A DNA stretch of 64,000 bases from Mucilaginibacter geliditolerans (GCF_014200495.1 NZ_JACHBY010000001.1:1-64000), one strand, 5' to 3'; positions 36,293 through 45,261 are shown, numbered from the stretch's first letter. The notes: a model not told the origin generated them from the letters alone. Made by a program: numbers and translations.

Positions 36293-36929
36293 GGCTCAAA
36301 AATACAGAATTTATATTAATGAAAAGGTAATCCTACTCACAGAATCGGAACCTAAGAAAGTAGAAAGTTATGAATGTCTTGATGCTGAGACTTTTGACTT
36401 GAAAATTATATACACCTGGATACTTAAACATCACAGTAATCTTTTTTATATTTTATGCGATGATGCTAAGGTTTTCCTTAAAAGTGTAATAAATAACACC
36501 ACACTTATTGAAGCAGCAGGCGGCCTGGTTAAGAATGAAGGTGGTGATTATCTGTTCATTTACCGTAATAATAAATGGGACTTGCCCAAAGGTAAAATAG
36601 AGAAAGATGAGAAAGTGAAAGTTGCTGCTGTGCGCGAGGTAGAAGAGGAGTGCGGTATAAGAGTGAGTAAACTTGGTAAAAAAATATGCAATACTTATCA
36701 TGTTTATATCAGCAGGGAAGAGGTGGTGTTAAAAAAGACCTATTGGTTCAGTATGAAATATAAGGGGACAGGTAAATTAAAGCCACAAACGGAAGAAGGC
36801 ATAACCGATGTACGCTGGTTCAGGAAACATCATATTGATGCTATCCTGATGAATACATTTCCATCAATACTGGATGTGCTGGTTAAAAAGGACCTGATTA
36901 AAGATAAGCCAGTGCCTCTTTCGGAATAA
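36291..36929 (+). CDS. NUDIX-domain hydrolase (212 aa)
   Basis: A cytoplasmic protein with about 70 N-terminal residues of unknown fold followed by a NUDIX domain. The Nudix box runs from Gly101 (GKIEKDEKV) to AAVREVEEECGI, with REVEEE for Mg2+ binding. Such enzymes cleave nucleoside diphosphates linked to another moiety, but the substrate is not predictable. The N-terminus MAQKYRIYINEKVILL looks like a genuine start. It is head-to-head with pyrE and its end overlaps the 3' end of coaD by 32 bases, so it is packed between essential genes without free intergenic DNA. Confidence 0.9.
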   Translation: MAQKYRIYINEKVILLTESEPKKVESYECLDAETFDLKIIYTWILKHHSNLFYILCDDAKVFLKSVINNTTLIEAAGGLVKNEGGDYLFIYRNNKWDLPKGKIEKDEKVKVAAVREVEEECGIRVSKLGKKICNTYHVYISREEVVLKKTYWFSMKYKGTGKLKPQTEEGITDVRWFRKHHIDAILMNTFPSILDVLVKKDLIKDKPVPLSE

Positions 36930-37359
36930 ACTGGGCAACATCACCATTGTACCGCATAATTTCGCGTACAATGGTTGAGCTAATAGATGAATAGCCCGGT
37001 TTGCTTACAATAAAAATACTTTCTATTTCGGGCACTAGTGAGTGATTCATTTGTGCTATGGCTTTTTCGTATTCAAAATCTGATACGGTACGGATACCGC
37101 GGATCATATAATCAGCGCCGATTGATTTGCAGAAATTTACGGTTAAGCCTTCGTAGGCTACAATATGAATTTTGGGCTCGTTTTCAAAAACAGCACGCAG
37201 CATTTTTTCACGGGTCTCCACGCTTAAAAAGCCTGATTTTGAGCTGTTGACGCCTATGCCGATATAAATTTTATCGAACAAGCCAATTGATCTTTTTACA
37301 ATATCAACATGTGCCTTGGTAACGGGATCAAACGAGCCCGGGAAAAGAGCAATTTTCAT
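36898..37359 (-). CDS. coaD: phosphopantetheine adenylyltransferase
   Basis: CoaD transfers AMP to 4'-phosphopantetheine in coenzyme A synthesis. This 153-aa nucleotidyltransferase shows the T/HxGH-like motif GSFDPVTKAHVDI (8-20), RGIRTVSDFEYE (88-97 region) and the ATP-binding ISSTIVRE (126-133). The first motif has KAHVD, a normal variant of TNGHLD. Full length. It converges on the NUDIX gene with a 32-base overlap. Confidence 0.96.
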   Translation of the reverse strand: MKIALFPGSFDPVTKAHVDIVKRSIGLFDKIYIGIGVNSSKSGFLSVETREKMLRAVFENEPKIHIVAYEGLTVNFCKSIGADYMIRGIRTVSDFEYEKAIAQMNHSLVPEIESIFIVSKPGYSSISSTIVREIMRYNGDVAQFIPKEALAYL

Positions 37360-37426
37360 ATATAACTTATGAGGTTGTTATTGCAAATATAAAAGAAACC
37401 GTGAATGATAGGATTAAATTATCGAA

Positions 37427-37514
37427 TTGTCATTGCGAGGAGGAACGACGCGGCAATCTCGTCGCTTGTATATTGAACGCGACGAGATTGCCGCGCTATC
37501 GCTCGCAATGACAA
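37427..37514. repeat. REP-like palindrome, CATTGCGAG family (imperfect)
   Basis: Left arm TTGTCATTGCGAG ... CGCGGCAATCTCGTCGC and its inverse on the right, with unequal middle segments of 9 and 6 bases, fold into a long hairpin in the coaD-rsmD gap. It belongs to the same family as the element at 40454-40543. Function unknown; such elements are mobile or structural repeats spread through many bacteria. Confidence 0.75.
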
Positions 37515-37521
37515 GATTGAT

Positions 37522-38061
37522 TTATTGGTTCACTTGAAAAAACGAAAACGACGAATGTCCATATTTCCGTTGCTCAACAAAAGCCGGGTGGTTACTCAGG
37601 TTCTGTAATGATTGATGTTCAACTATCAGCAAACCGCCGGGCAGCAACAGATTTTTCTCAAATATGATCTTTGGCAGTTCGGGGATCTGGTTCATATCAT
37701 ACGGCGGGTCGGCAAAAATGAGGTCATATTGCTCGGTTTCCAGTTGCAGATATTTTAGCACATCAGCTTTAAAAGTTTTTATCTGCGTTAGCTTATGCTG
37801 GCGGGCGGTATCTTTTAGGTAATTGATACATTGTATACTGCGGTCGATAGATACTACTTCCGCAGCACCACGAGATGCAAACTCCAGTGATATATTGCCC
37901 GTTCCACTAAAAAGATCAAGCACTTTTATGCCTTCAAATTCGATTTTATTGAGCAGGATATTAAACAGTGCTTCTTTAGCCAGATCGGTAGTAGGGCGTA
38001 CCGGTAAATTTTTAGGCGGATTTAATCGCAGTCCCTTTAAAACACCTCCGATGATACGCAT
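37522..38061 (-). CDS. rsmD: 16S rRNA (guanine966-N2)-methyltransferase
   Basis: RsmD methylates G966 of 16S rRNA. The 179-aa Rossmann methyltransferase carries the SAM motif LDLFSGTGNISLEFASRG (48-65) and the catalytic ADPPY (117-121). N-terminus MRIIGGVLKGLRL and the RPTTD (22-26) are characteristic. Its start overlaps by 25 bases the end of the DUF3822 gene, giving a translationally coupled pair. Normal length. Confidence 0.94.
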   Translation of the reverse strand: MRIIGGVLKGLRLNPPKNLPVRPTTDLAKEALFNILLNKIEFEGIKVLDLFSGTGNISLEFASRGAAEVVSIDRSIQCINYLKDTARQHKLTQIKTFKADVLKYLQLETEQYDLIFADPPYDMNQIPELPKIIFEKNLLLPGGLLIVEHQSLQNLSNHPAFVEQRKYGHSSFSFFQVNQ

Positions 38062-38855
38062 AATGATAAAGCTATAAGGGCCAGTATTTTATGAGACTTA
38101 ACTTCAATTGGAAAATCAAGTAGATTTAAATCGTTAAGCTCAACGGTTTTGAAAAAATCAGCAAGGCGGGTAGCATTAGGGTCATCCAACTCAATGTCAC
38201 CGCTTAAAACTAAATTTAAATTTTGAGGCTGCAGGTCCAGTTCTTTTGCAGCAAGTGCTACATAATAAACCAGTTCATCAGGGTTAAAGAAATTGAACCT
38301 GTTAAAAAAGCGAACTTTACCATCCACACAATATAACACCTCAAACAGGTTTAGGTTATCTATGTTTAAATACAGATTGTTGGGCAATGGATTATGATTT
38401 GCTATGGCAGTTATCCAGCCTTTGGCTAGGAAAACGGGATTCTCAAGGTGATGAGGCTCATCCCGGTTAATTAACGATTCGTCAACTTTATAAATGATGT
38501 GATTTTCGTTGTCCAGCGGTTGGGCAAGCACTTTTTCATTGGGTTGTACATTCAAAAAACGGGCAATATCAGCCACACGGTCTTTACTATATAAAAGCGT
38601 AGGGACGAGAGTAAAGCCAGTAGAAGGCAGACCGGTTACGATCTGCCTGAAGTTATAATTTAAAAGATCGTGGTCATGCCCGGGTTCGTGCAAAGTATCC
38701 AGACTGATATCAATTGCCATAGCAACCAGCCTGTTTTTATGAACAATGGCGTATGAAAATGTATCAGGGTACATTTGTAGTACTAAAATATAATTATCAG
38801 TAACCTGGTACAGGTGTATATCTTTATCCCGGTAGTAGTTAATATTTTCGCTCAT
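38037..38855 (-). CDS. DUF3822-family protein (272 aa)
   Basis: Bacteroidota-specific protein; the start MSENINYY at 38855 is chosen over the ATG four codons upstream by conservation of that N-terminus. No signal peptide or membrane helix. The chain resembles an actin-like (ASKHA) fold in two lobes, by its IAMAIDISLDTL and NLVLSGDIELDD segments, but this is only suggestive. It is transcribed with rsmD (25-base overlap), a pairing I recall from related genomes. Function unknown. Confidence 0.8.
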   Translation of the reverse strand: MSENINYYRDKDIHLYQVTDNYILVLQMYPDTFSYAIVHKNRLVAMAIDISLDTLHEPGHDHDLLNYNFRQIVTGLPSTGFTLVPTLLYSKDRVADIARFLNVQPNEKVLAQPLDNENHIIYKVDESLINRDEPHHLENPVFLAKGWITAIANHNPLPNNLYLNIDNLNLFEVLYCVDGKVRFFNRFNFFNPDELVYYVALAAKELDLQPQNLNLVLSGDIELDDPNATRLADFFKTVELNDLNLLDFPIEVKSHKILALIALSLCVSSEVF

Positions 38856-38885
38856 GCTCTTGAACAAAAGTAATATTTTTTAGCA

Positions 38886-39006
38886 ACACTAATTTCACGA
38901 ATTTAGGAAACACAAATTAGATGGGCACTAATTATACAAATGGTACTAATCTGCCTGCATGATAGTTTTAATTAGTGCTATTCGTATTAATTCGCTTAAT
39001 TAGTGT
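38886..39006. repeat. imperfect long inverted repeat, CACTAATTTCACGAATT family
   Basis: Arms ACACTAATTtcACGAATT (38886-38903) and AATTCGcttAATTAGTGT (38989-39006) are inverse apart from a few mismatches, with AT-rich words of the same kind in the loop. It fills the divergent gap between DUF3822 and the helicase, so it may include promoters for both. Confidence 0.5.
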
Positions 39007-39014
39007 ACTTAATT

Positions 39015-40445
39015 ATGTCGTCAGCAGATCATATCCTCAAAGCATTCCCACATGAACCAACTGCTCAGCAGTTGGAGTTGTTTGGCAAGTTGCATGATTT
39101 TATTGTAAGCGATAGCGGCGAAGAGTGTTTTATATTAAAAGGTTATGCCGGTACGGGTAAAACTACCATTGTAAGTGCACTGGTGAAAGCATTGCGCAAT
39201 TACAACTACAAATATGTACTGCTGGCACCCACCGGCCGGGCAGCAAAAGTGATCAGCAGTTATTCGGGGCGCAAGGCTTTTACTATCCATAAACGCATCT
39301 ACCGTAAAAAATCGGCCTTAAATGTTGATGAATCTTTTTTGCCGGGTGATAATATGGCCACTGATACCATATTTATTATTGATGAGGCATCCATGATCTC
39401 GGATGAGATCAGCGGGAATAATCGGGACACGCTGTTGCACGACCTGGTGAAATACGTTTATAACGAAAAGAATTGTAAGCTGCTGCTTGTTGGCGATACC
39501 GCCCAGTTGCCCCCGGTTGGCTCAGATGAAAGCCCTGCGCTCGATCCAGAGCTGATGAAGGCCCAGTTTGGCTTAACCGTTTTTAGCTATGAGCTTACAG
39601 ATGTATTGCGTCAGCAAAAGGATTCGGGTATATTATTTAATGTGACTCGTGTGCGCGATATCATCAGGCAGGAAGAGATCAGTAACCCGCAGATCATCAC
39701 CAAAGGGTATAAGGATGTATTCAGGATGGGGAGCGATAAGCTGGAAGAGGGGCTAAACTATGCCTACAATAAATATGGTGATGAAAATACGCTCATTATT
39801 TGCCGATCAAATAAGAACGCTAATTTATACAACCGGCAGATCCGCGGGCGTATTTTATGGCGCGAGGAAGAGCTTACCGGTGGCGACCAGGTGATGGTGG
39901 TTAAGAACAATTATTTCTGGTTGCAGGATCAGGAAGAGGGTAGCACAGGCTTTATTGCCAACGGCGACATTGCTCGTATACGCAAAGTGCGTAAGTTTGA
40001 GGAAATTTATGGCTTTCGCTTCGCGGATGTGCAGCTGGAATTTACCGATTATGCCGAGGATCCGGTACTTGATTGCAAGATCATGCTGGATACACTTTAT
40101 TCAGAAGCCCCGGCTCTGCAGTCAACCGATCAAAAACGCTTTTATTTAGAAGTGATGAAGGATTATGACCACATCACCAACAAGCGTCAAAAACACGAGG
40201 AGTTAAAGCTCAATCCATACTACAATGCCCTGCAAATAAAATTTGCCTATGCTATCACCTGTCATAAAGCACAGGGTGGCCAATGGGACGCCGTTTTTGT
40301 TGATCAGGGCTACCTGACCGATGAAATGGTAAACATGGATTTTTTACGCTGGTTTTATACCGCCTGTACGCGGGCAACTAAAGAGCTGTTTTTAGTGAAT
40401 TTTAATGATAAGTTTTATCATGCGAAGAGGGAAGTGGAGTTTTGA
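39015..40445 (+). CDS. RecD-like superfamily 1 DNA helicase (476 aa)
   Basis: The ATG at 39015 (MSSADHILKAFPHEPTAQQ) is chosen; the earlier frame opens with GTG and lacks support. Walker A GYAGTGKTT lies at 43-51, Walker B IFIIDEASMIS near 118-128, GDTAQLPPVG just after, and the C-terminal UvrD-like segment ACHKAQGGQW with YTACTRATKEL. This is the short AAA_30/UvrD_C_2 RecD-type helicase, without RecBC partners nearby. Role in DNA repair or recombination is likely; substrate polarity cannot be read. Confidence 0.88.
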   Translation: MSSADHILKAFPHEPTAQQLELFGKLHDFIVSDSGEECFILKGYAGTGKTTIVSALVKALRNYNYKYVLLAPTGRAAKVISSYSGRKAFTIHKRIYRKKSALNVDESFLPGDNMATDTIFIIDEASMISDEISGNNRDTLLHDLVKYVYNEKNCKLLLVGDTAQLPPVGSDESPALDPELMKAQFGLTVFSYELTDVLRQQKDSGILFNVTRVRDIIRQEEISNPQIITKGYKDVFRMGSDKLEEGLNYAYNKYGDENTLIICRSNKNANLYNRQIRGRILWREEELTGGDQVMVVKNNYFWLQDQEEGSTGFIANGDIARIRKVRKFEEIYGFRFADVQLEFTDYAEDPVLDCKIMLDTLYSEAPALQSTDQKRFYLEVMKDYDHITNKRQKHEELKLNPYYNALQIKFAYAITCHKAQGGQWDAVFVDQGYLTDEMVNMDFLRWFYTACTRATKELFLVNFNDKFYHAKREVEF

Positions 40446-40453
40446 ATATATTA

Positions 40454-40543
40454 CCCGCGTCATTGCGAGGAACGAAGCAATCCCAAACTATACAGGGCGG
40501 ACCTGCTTATTGGGGATTGCTTCGTTCCTCGCAATGACGCGGG
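40454..40543. repeat. 31-bp perfect palindrome, CATTGCGAGGAACGAAGCAATC family
   Basis: A perfect 31-base inverted repeat (40454-40484 with 40513-40543) around a 28-base loop lies 8 bases after the helicase stop. It belongs to the widespread family carrying CATTGCGAGGAACGAAGCAA and would form a very stable hairpin in RNA. The gap also has tandem GCACATTTGC and GCACATCTGC words (40590-40630). Confidence 0.88.
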
Positions 40544-40579
40544 GTGAGCCGCACGACACCCTTTGTTAATTGAATAAGG

Positions 40580-40639
40580 AAATAATTTGCACATTTGCAT
40601 ATACGCACATCTGCACATCAAAATACGCACATCTAAAAC
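40580..40639. repeat. degenerate direct repeats GCACAT(C/T)TGCA
   Basis: Between the 31-bp palindrome and the next ATG lie the words GCACATTTGCATATACGCAC, then ATCTGCACATC and TACGCACATCT, three degenerate copies of roughly 16-18 bases. They cover the expected leader of the BatA-like gene. Short repeats of this type occur between genes in related genomes, from memory. Confidence 0.5.
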
Positions 40640-42691
40640 ATGCATCTATTATATCCCGCTTTTTTATTTGCATTGGTTTCACTGGCTATCCCTGTTTTAG
40701 TGCACCTGTTTAATTTTCGCAAATACCAGAAAGTGTATTTCAGTAATGTGCAGTTTTTAAAGGAAATAAACGAGCAGCAATCATCCCGCAGGAACCTTAA
40801 GGAGCGATTAATACTTGCAGCACGATTATTGGCGCTTTTCTTTTTGATACTGGCTTTTACCCGGCCATATATTAGTAATCAGCATACAGAAAATGCGGGC
40901 TCGCAGCAGGTGGTGAGTGTTTTTGTTGATAATTCATACTCCATGCAAACCCTGAACAGCGAGGGGACATTGCTTGATGAAGCCAAACGCCGGGCAAAAG
41001 AGATAGCCTCGGCCTATGGTATAAATGATCGTTTTCAATTACTTACGCAGGATTTTGAGGGCAAACATCAGCGTTTACTGAACCGCGATGAGTTTAATGA
41101 CGCGGTGGATGCGGTAAAGATCAGTCCGCAAAGCAGGAGTTTACAACAGATCATCAACAGGCAACAGAGTTTGTTGGGGATGCAGCCAAATTCATTACGA
41201 TCGATCTATATTATATCTGATTTTCAAAAAAATATAAGCGGTACACAAGCGCTTAAGGTTGATACAGGTACACACATTAGTATGGTGCAGCTTAAAGCCA
41301 GCAGCTTACCCAATGTGGCTGTGGATTCTGTGGCTTTATTAAGTGCGGTGCACCGGCCCGGCGAAAGTGAAAAATTGGTAGTACGCCTGCATAATTATGC
41401 TGATGAAAAAGCCGAAAAGATCCCGCTTAAAGTATTGATTAATGGCGAGCAAAAGGCTTTGGGGAGTTATACCATTGCACCACGATCTGCACAAAATGAT
41501 ACTTTATCGTTCTCGGGCTTACAGGCAGGCTGGCAGCGTGGTGAGATCACTTTGCAAGATAACCCGGTTACGTTTGATAACCAGTTTTATTTCAGCTTTA
41601 ATGTAAAACAGCAAATGCCTGTTTTATTGATAGATGATGGTATTGCCAATACTTATTTAAAGGCAGTTTTCGCTTCCGATCCATTTTTTAATGCACAACG
41701 GGTGCCTGCAGGGAATGTAGATTATGCAGGGTTAAATGCCTATCCGCTTATTGTGTTGAGCGATATTAAATCCATATCAACCGGACTGGCGCAGCAATTA
41801 AAGTCTTATGTTAGTAAAGGCGGTACTTTGGTTGTTTTCCCCGCTGTTGATGCGGACCTGTCTAGTTATCATTCTTTATTACAGCCGGTGAATGCCGCTT
41901 ATCCTGAAAAATTAATTACAGAAGCCACGAAAGTTACGGCTATCAACCTGCAAAATCAGGTGTTTAAAAATATCTTCGATTCCTTTCCTCAAAACCCTGA
42001 CCTGCCGGTAGTAAAAAAATATTACCAGTTAAGCGCATCATCCGGCAGGAATGAAAACCTGATGCAATTACCGGGCGGCCAATCTTTTTGGATGGATAAT
42101 ACCAGCGGCAAAGGAAAAGTATATATAGCAGCTGTGCCTTTAGATGAAGATTTTAGCAATCTTCAACACCATGCGCTCTTTTTGCCCATAATGTTCCGTA
42201 TAGCGCTACTCAGCGGGCATGACCAGCCATTGTTTTACACACTGGGACATGATGAAACCATTGAGATAGCACCTATACAAACCAATGAAAAGCAATTGTT
42301 AAAGTTGGTTAAAGGCCAGACGAGCATTATCCCTGATGTACGCCAGCAGGAGGGCAGTACTTTGCTTTATACCTCAGACCAGGTAAATGAAATCGGTACA
42401 TACGATCTGAAAAAGCAGGATAGCACTCTTGCCGTGCTGGCTTTTAATGATAACAGGAGTGAATCAGATCTGAGCTATTATACCCATGCCGATCTGGTTA
42501 AAATATTGCCTAAAACAGCTGATATATTGCAGAGTAGCAAAGCCTCATTAAAAGGCGAGATAAGTGAATTAAATATTGGCTTACAATTATGGAAACTTTG
42601 TATAATTTTGGCATTGATATTTCTGGCTGCTGAAATATTGCTTGTCAGGTACTATAAGCCTGGTAAAGAAATAGTTCAGCAATCGGCATAG
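40640..42691 (+). CDS. BatA-like membrane protein with vWA-type domain (683 aa)
   Basis: N-terminal BatA (aerotolerance) domain with two transmembrane helices (about 5-25 and 58-78), typical LLYPAFLFALVSLAIPVLVH and NFRKYQKVYFSNVQFL. A von Willebrand-A-like domain follows, with MIDAS VFVDNSYSM (DxSxS, from about 92). A periplasmic middle region follows, then a C-terminal transmembrane helix (LWKLCIILALIFLAAEILLV) near the end. Related proteins accompany MoxR/Bat clusters, but none is adjacent here. It is followed by pyrC on the same strand with a 32-base gap. Role in envelope homeostasis is inferred from family. Confidence 0.82.
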   Translation: MHLLYPAFLFALVSLAIPVLVHLFNFRKYQKVYFSNVQFLKEINEQQSSRRNLKERLILAARLLALFFLILAFTRPYISNQHTENAGSQQVVSVFVDNSYSMQTLNSEGTLLDEAKRRAKEIASAYGINDRFQLLTQDFEGKHQRLLNRDEFNDAVDAVKISPQSRSLQQIINRQQSLLGMQPNSLRSIYIISDFQKNISGTQALKVDTGTHISMVQLKASSLPNVAVDSVALLSAVHRPGESEKLVVRLHNYADEKAEKIPLKVLINGEQKALGSYTIAPRSAQNDTLSFSGLQAGWQRGEITLQDNPVTFDNQFYFSFNVKQQMPVLLIDDGIANTYLKAVFASDPFFNAQRVPAGNVDYAGLNAYPLIVLSDIKSISTGLAQQLKSYVSKGGTLVVFPAVDADLSSYHSLLQPVNAAYPEKLITEATKVTAINLQNQVFKNIFDSFPQNPDLPVVKKYYQLSASSGRNENLMQLPGGQSFWMDNTSGKGKVYIAAVPLDEDFSNLQHHALFLPIMFRIALLSGHDQPLFYTLGHDETIEIAPIQTNEKQLLKLVKGQTSIIPDVRQQEGSTLLYTSDQVNEIGTYDLKKQDSTLAVLAFNDNRSESDLSYYTHADLVKILPKTADILQSSKASLKGEISELNIGLQLWKLCIILALIFLAAEILLVRYYKPGKEIVQQSA

Positions 42692-42723
42692 ATCAAATAT
42701 AACCACTCTTTAAAGCTGCGCAA

Positions 42724-43986
42724 ATGAATTTGCTTATCAAATCCGCGACAATTATTGATCCCAATTCTCCATTTCATCAAAAAGTTGCCGATATCCTGAT
42801 CGAAAAAGGGCATATCACCTCTATCGCATCAAATATAGATGCCGATGTAGAAATTATTGATGCGAAAGGCAAATATGTATCTCCCGGTTTTTTTGATCTG
42901 AACTGCAACATCGGTGAATTAGGGTTGGAAACCAAGGAGGACCTGCAAACCGGTACCAAAGCAGCAGCGGCAGGTGGTTTTACAGGTCTGGCTTTAATGC
43001 CGAATACCCAACCGCCCGTACACTCAAAAGCCGAAGTGGAATACCTGCTTAACCGCGCTAAAAATAACCTGGTTGATGTTTACCCTATAGGCACCATCTC
43101 GCACAAACGCGATGGTAAAGATCTGGCCGAGATGTATGATATGTTCCTGAGCGGAGCAAAGGCTTTTACCGATGGTGACCGCCCGGTGCAGGATGCAGGT
43201 TTAATGGAGCGCGCGCTGCTTTACACACAAGGTTTCGGTGCGCTGATACTTTCTTACCCTGAGGATACCGCCATTGCAGGCAAAGCAAAGGTACACGAAG
43301 GGGAAGTAAGCACTTTATTAGGCATGAAAGGTATCCCGTCGCTGGCTGAAGAGCTGATGATAGCCCGAGATCTTTACCTGGCTGAATATACCGGCTCAAA
43401 GATCCACTTCAGCACCATTTCAACCGAACGTTCGGTTGAGTTGATAAAGGAGGCTAAACGCAAAGGCTTAAACGTAACCTGTGATGTTGCCGCCCATCAT
43501 TTAATCTTAACCGACGAGGCTTTAACAGGCTTCGACAGTCAATATAAAGTAAAGCCGCCACTGCGTACCCAAAAGGATGTAAAAGCGCTTATAAAGGGCT
43601 TAAAAGATGGCACAATAGACGCTATAGTATCACAACATACACCGCACGAGGTGGAATTTAAAGATGTGGAGTTTGAAGTAGCTGAATTTGGCATGATAGC
43701 CCTGCAAACCGCTTTTTCAACGGTTTTATCAACCGGGTTGGATATTAGCCTTATCATAGAAAAATTAGCTATCAACCCGCGTACCATATTGAATATTGAG
43801 CCTGCCGTAATAGCGGAAGGCAGCAAAGCAAACCTAACCTTATTCGATACGGATGCCGAATGGGAATATACCCGTAAAAACAACCAGTCGAAATCTTATA
43901 ATTCTCCCTTTATCGGGCAGAACTTAAAGGGTAAAGTAATGTTAGTATATAACAACAATCACCTTTTTAAAACGAAAACAACATGA
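42724..43986 (+). CDS. pyrC: dihydroorotase-family amidohydrolase, possibly non-catalytic (420 aa)
   Basis: It has the dihydroorotase fold and segments such as NTQPPVHSKAEVEYLL and VTCDVAAHHLIL, and the operon fits. But the metal-binding HxH of active enzymes (consensus DxHxHxREPG) reads FDLNCNIGE (57-65), and the catalytic Asp of DHAPH reads SQHTPH (about 302-307, D to Q). LIFE of the barrel appears kept, and HFSTIST and AAHHL still hold His. The same Asn-type variant seems usual in Bacteroidota, from memory, so it may be a lineage-specific form that is inactive (like PyrC' in Pseudomonas, needed by ATCase) or uses different ligands. Its end overlaps the next gene by 4 bases (ATGA). Confidence 0.85.
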   Translation: MNLLIKSATIIDPNSPFHQKVADILIEKGHITSIASNIDADVEIIDAKGKYVSPGFFDLNCNIGELGLETKEDLQTGTKAAAAGGFTGLALMPNTQPPVHSKAEVEYLLNRAKNNLVDVYPIGTISHKRDGKDLAEMYDMFLSGAKAFTDGDRPVQDAGLMERALLYTQGFGALILSYPEDTAIAGKAKVHEGEVSTLLGMKGIPSLAEELMIARDLYLAEYTGSKIHFSTISTERSVELIKEAKRKGLNVTCDVAAHHLILTDEALTGFDSQYKVKPPLRTQKDVKALIKGLKDGTIDAIVSQHTPHEVEFKDVEFEVAEFGMIALQTAFSTVLSTGLDISLIIEKLAINPRTILNIEPAVIAEGSKANLTLFDTDAEWEYTRKNNQSKSYNSPFIGQNLKGKVMLVYNNNHLFKTKTT

Positions 43987-44651
43987 TCGATTCAAAAATA
44001 GAAATAGCGATAGGGGATGCTCTGGTAGCGTTTTCTGAATACAGCAGCTTTGATGCAACTCAACTTACCGAAGTTTTTGGTGAAGTTTTTGAATCAGACG
44101 AAGACTTTTTAACCAAGGTTGATGAACTGGACGAGGTGTTTGATGATAACCCCGAAATTGAAGTTTTACGCGAGGTGTTTTTCGACCTGCTGCTGATCAA
44201 TTTTTTCAGTGCTGATGTAAAGAAACTGGAAGATGATTACCTGGAAACAGCCGAATGGGAAGATATTGAGGAGCAGACACTGGACAGAGGAACCGAGTTG
44301 TTGAACCTGCTGCTGTACCTTAATGAATGCGAAGACGAAGATATTGAACCAGAGCTGGAAGATTATCTGAAAGAATTTTTACTGGTTGATGAAGATGAGT
44401 TTCAGGATGAGTACCGTATTTATGAGCCTGTTATCGCTAACCAGATATTGATTGATAGTCCGCCTGCAGAGATCAATAAGGTGGCAGTAAGCTTGCCGGA
44501 TGATTCGGAAGTAAAAGAACTTTTTTACCCGATGATGTGCTTCTTTCAGAATATAGAATCAACAGAAGAAAGCAGGAAAAATATTGCCGATCATGCTGTA
44601 AGTCCGGATTTTGATATGGCAGTTTATGATATATTACAAGCGTTTAATTAA
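43983..44651 (+). CDS. acidic hypothetical protein (222 aa)
   Basis: I do not recognise a family. The product is extremely Asp/Glu-rich (ESDEDF, NECEDEDIEPELEDYLKEF) and helical, with no signal peptide. It overlaps pyrC by 4 bases (ATGA) and the next gene starts 5 bases after its stop, so it is translationally coupled within a pyrC/DUF4199 operon. The strong negative charge suggests a protein-binding or metal-rich scaffold, but nothing specific supports this. Confidence 0.7.
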   Translation: MIDSKIEIAIGDALVAFSEYSSFDATQLTEVFGEVFESDEDFLTKVDELDEVFDDNPEIEVLREVFFDLLLINFFSADVKKLEDDYLETAEWEDIEEQTLDRGTELLNLLLYLNECEDEDIEPELEDYLKEFLLVDEDEFQDEYRIYEPVIANQILIDSPPAEINKVAVSLPDDSEVKELFYPMMCFFQNIESTEESRKNIADHAVSPDFDMAVYDILQAFN

Positions 44652-44656
44652 TTGAT

Positions 44657-45238
44657 ATGCCAGAAGAAAGTATTGATAGCCAAGTTAGAAAAGGTGGTTT
44701 AATAAGGGGTTTGGTTTTAGGTTTTATCGTATTGGCGCTATCCATAGTTTCATTTTACTTTATAACATCTGCCAGCACAACCCCCGTTATGGCATTAGTG
44801 GTGCTTTATGGATTTTCAACCATCATACCGCTTGCTGCTGCTATTTATTTTGCATTTAATTTAAGAAATACGGTTGGCGGGTACCTGACTTTTAAGCAGG
44901 CAGTAACCGGGGTTTTTGTTATGGTGCTTACCAGTTATGTTTTGTTAGTTATTGGCAGGGACCTGGCGTTTGTTAAATTGGCTGAGCCTGATATGGCCCA
45001 AAAAACGGAAACTGCCATGCTGAAAAACTCTGCAGATATGTACAAACAACAGGGTATACCACAAGCAAAGATCGATACAAAAATAGCTGAAATGAGAAAA
45101 CAATTTGGGGATGGGCAAGGGACAAGCATTGGTGGTATAGTAACAAATTTTGTAGAGAATATTATACTTTTATTTGTACTGGCTATACTAATTGGAGCGA
45201 TCAGTAAAAAAGAATCACCAACTTATCTAAAGGCATAA
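44657..45238 (+). CDS. DUF4199-family membrane protein (193 aa)
   Basis: Inner membrane protein with four predicted helices (about 15-37, 40-62, 72-98, 158-180). A hydrophilic loop between helices 3 and 4 (KTETAMLKNSADMYKQQGIP) is rich in Lys and Gln. DUF4199 is Bacteroidota-specific and unassigned. A paralogue follows at 45369. It is the last gene of the pyrC operon, ended by a strong terminator. Confidence 0.82.
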   Translation: MPEESIDSQVRKGGLIRGLVLGFIVLALSIVSFYFITSASTTPVMALVVLYGFSTIIPLAAAIYFAFNLRNTVGGYLTFKQAVTGVFVMVLTSYVLLVIGRDLAFVKLAEPDMAQKTETAMLKNSADMYKQQGIPQAKIDTKIAEMRKQFGDGQGTSIGGIVTNFVENIILLFVLAILIGAISKKESPTYLKA

Positions 45239-45261
45239 CAGACCTGCATTTTATGAATTAC

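Noticed and set aside
36898..36929. Frameshift suspicion because NUDIX and coaD overlap at their ends
   Set aside because: Both genes keep complete family motifs and normal C-termini, so the 32-base convergent overlap is simply tight packing.
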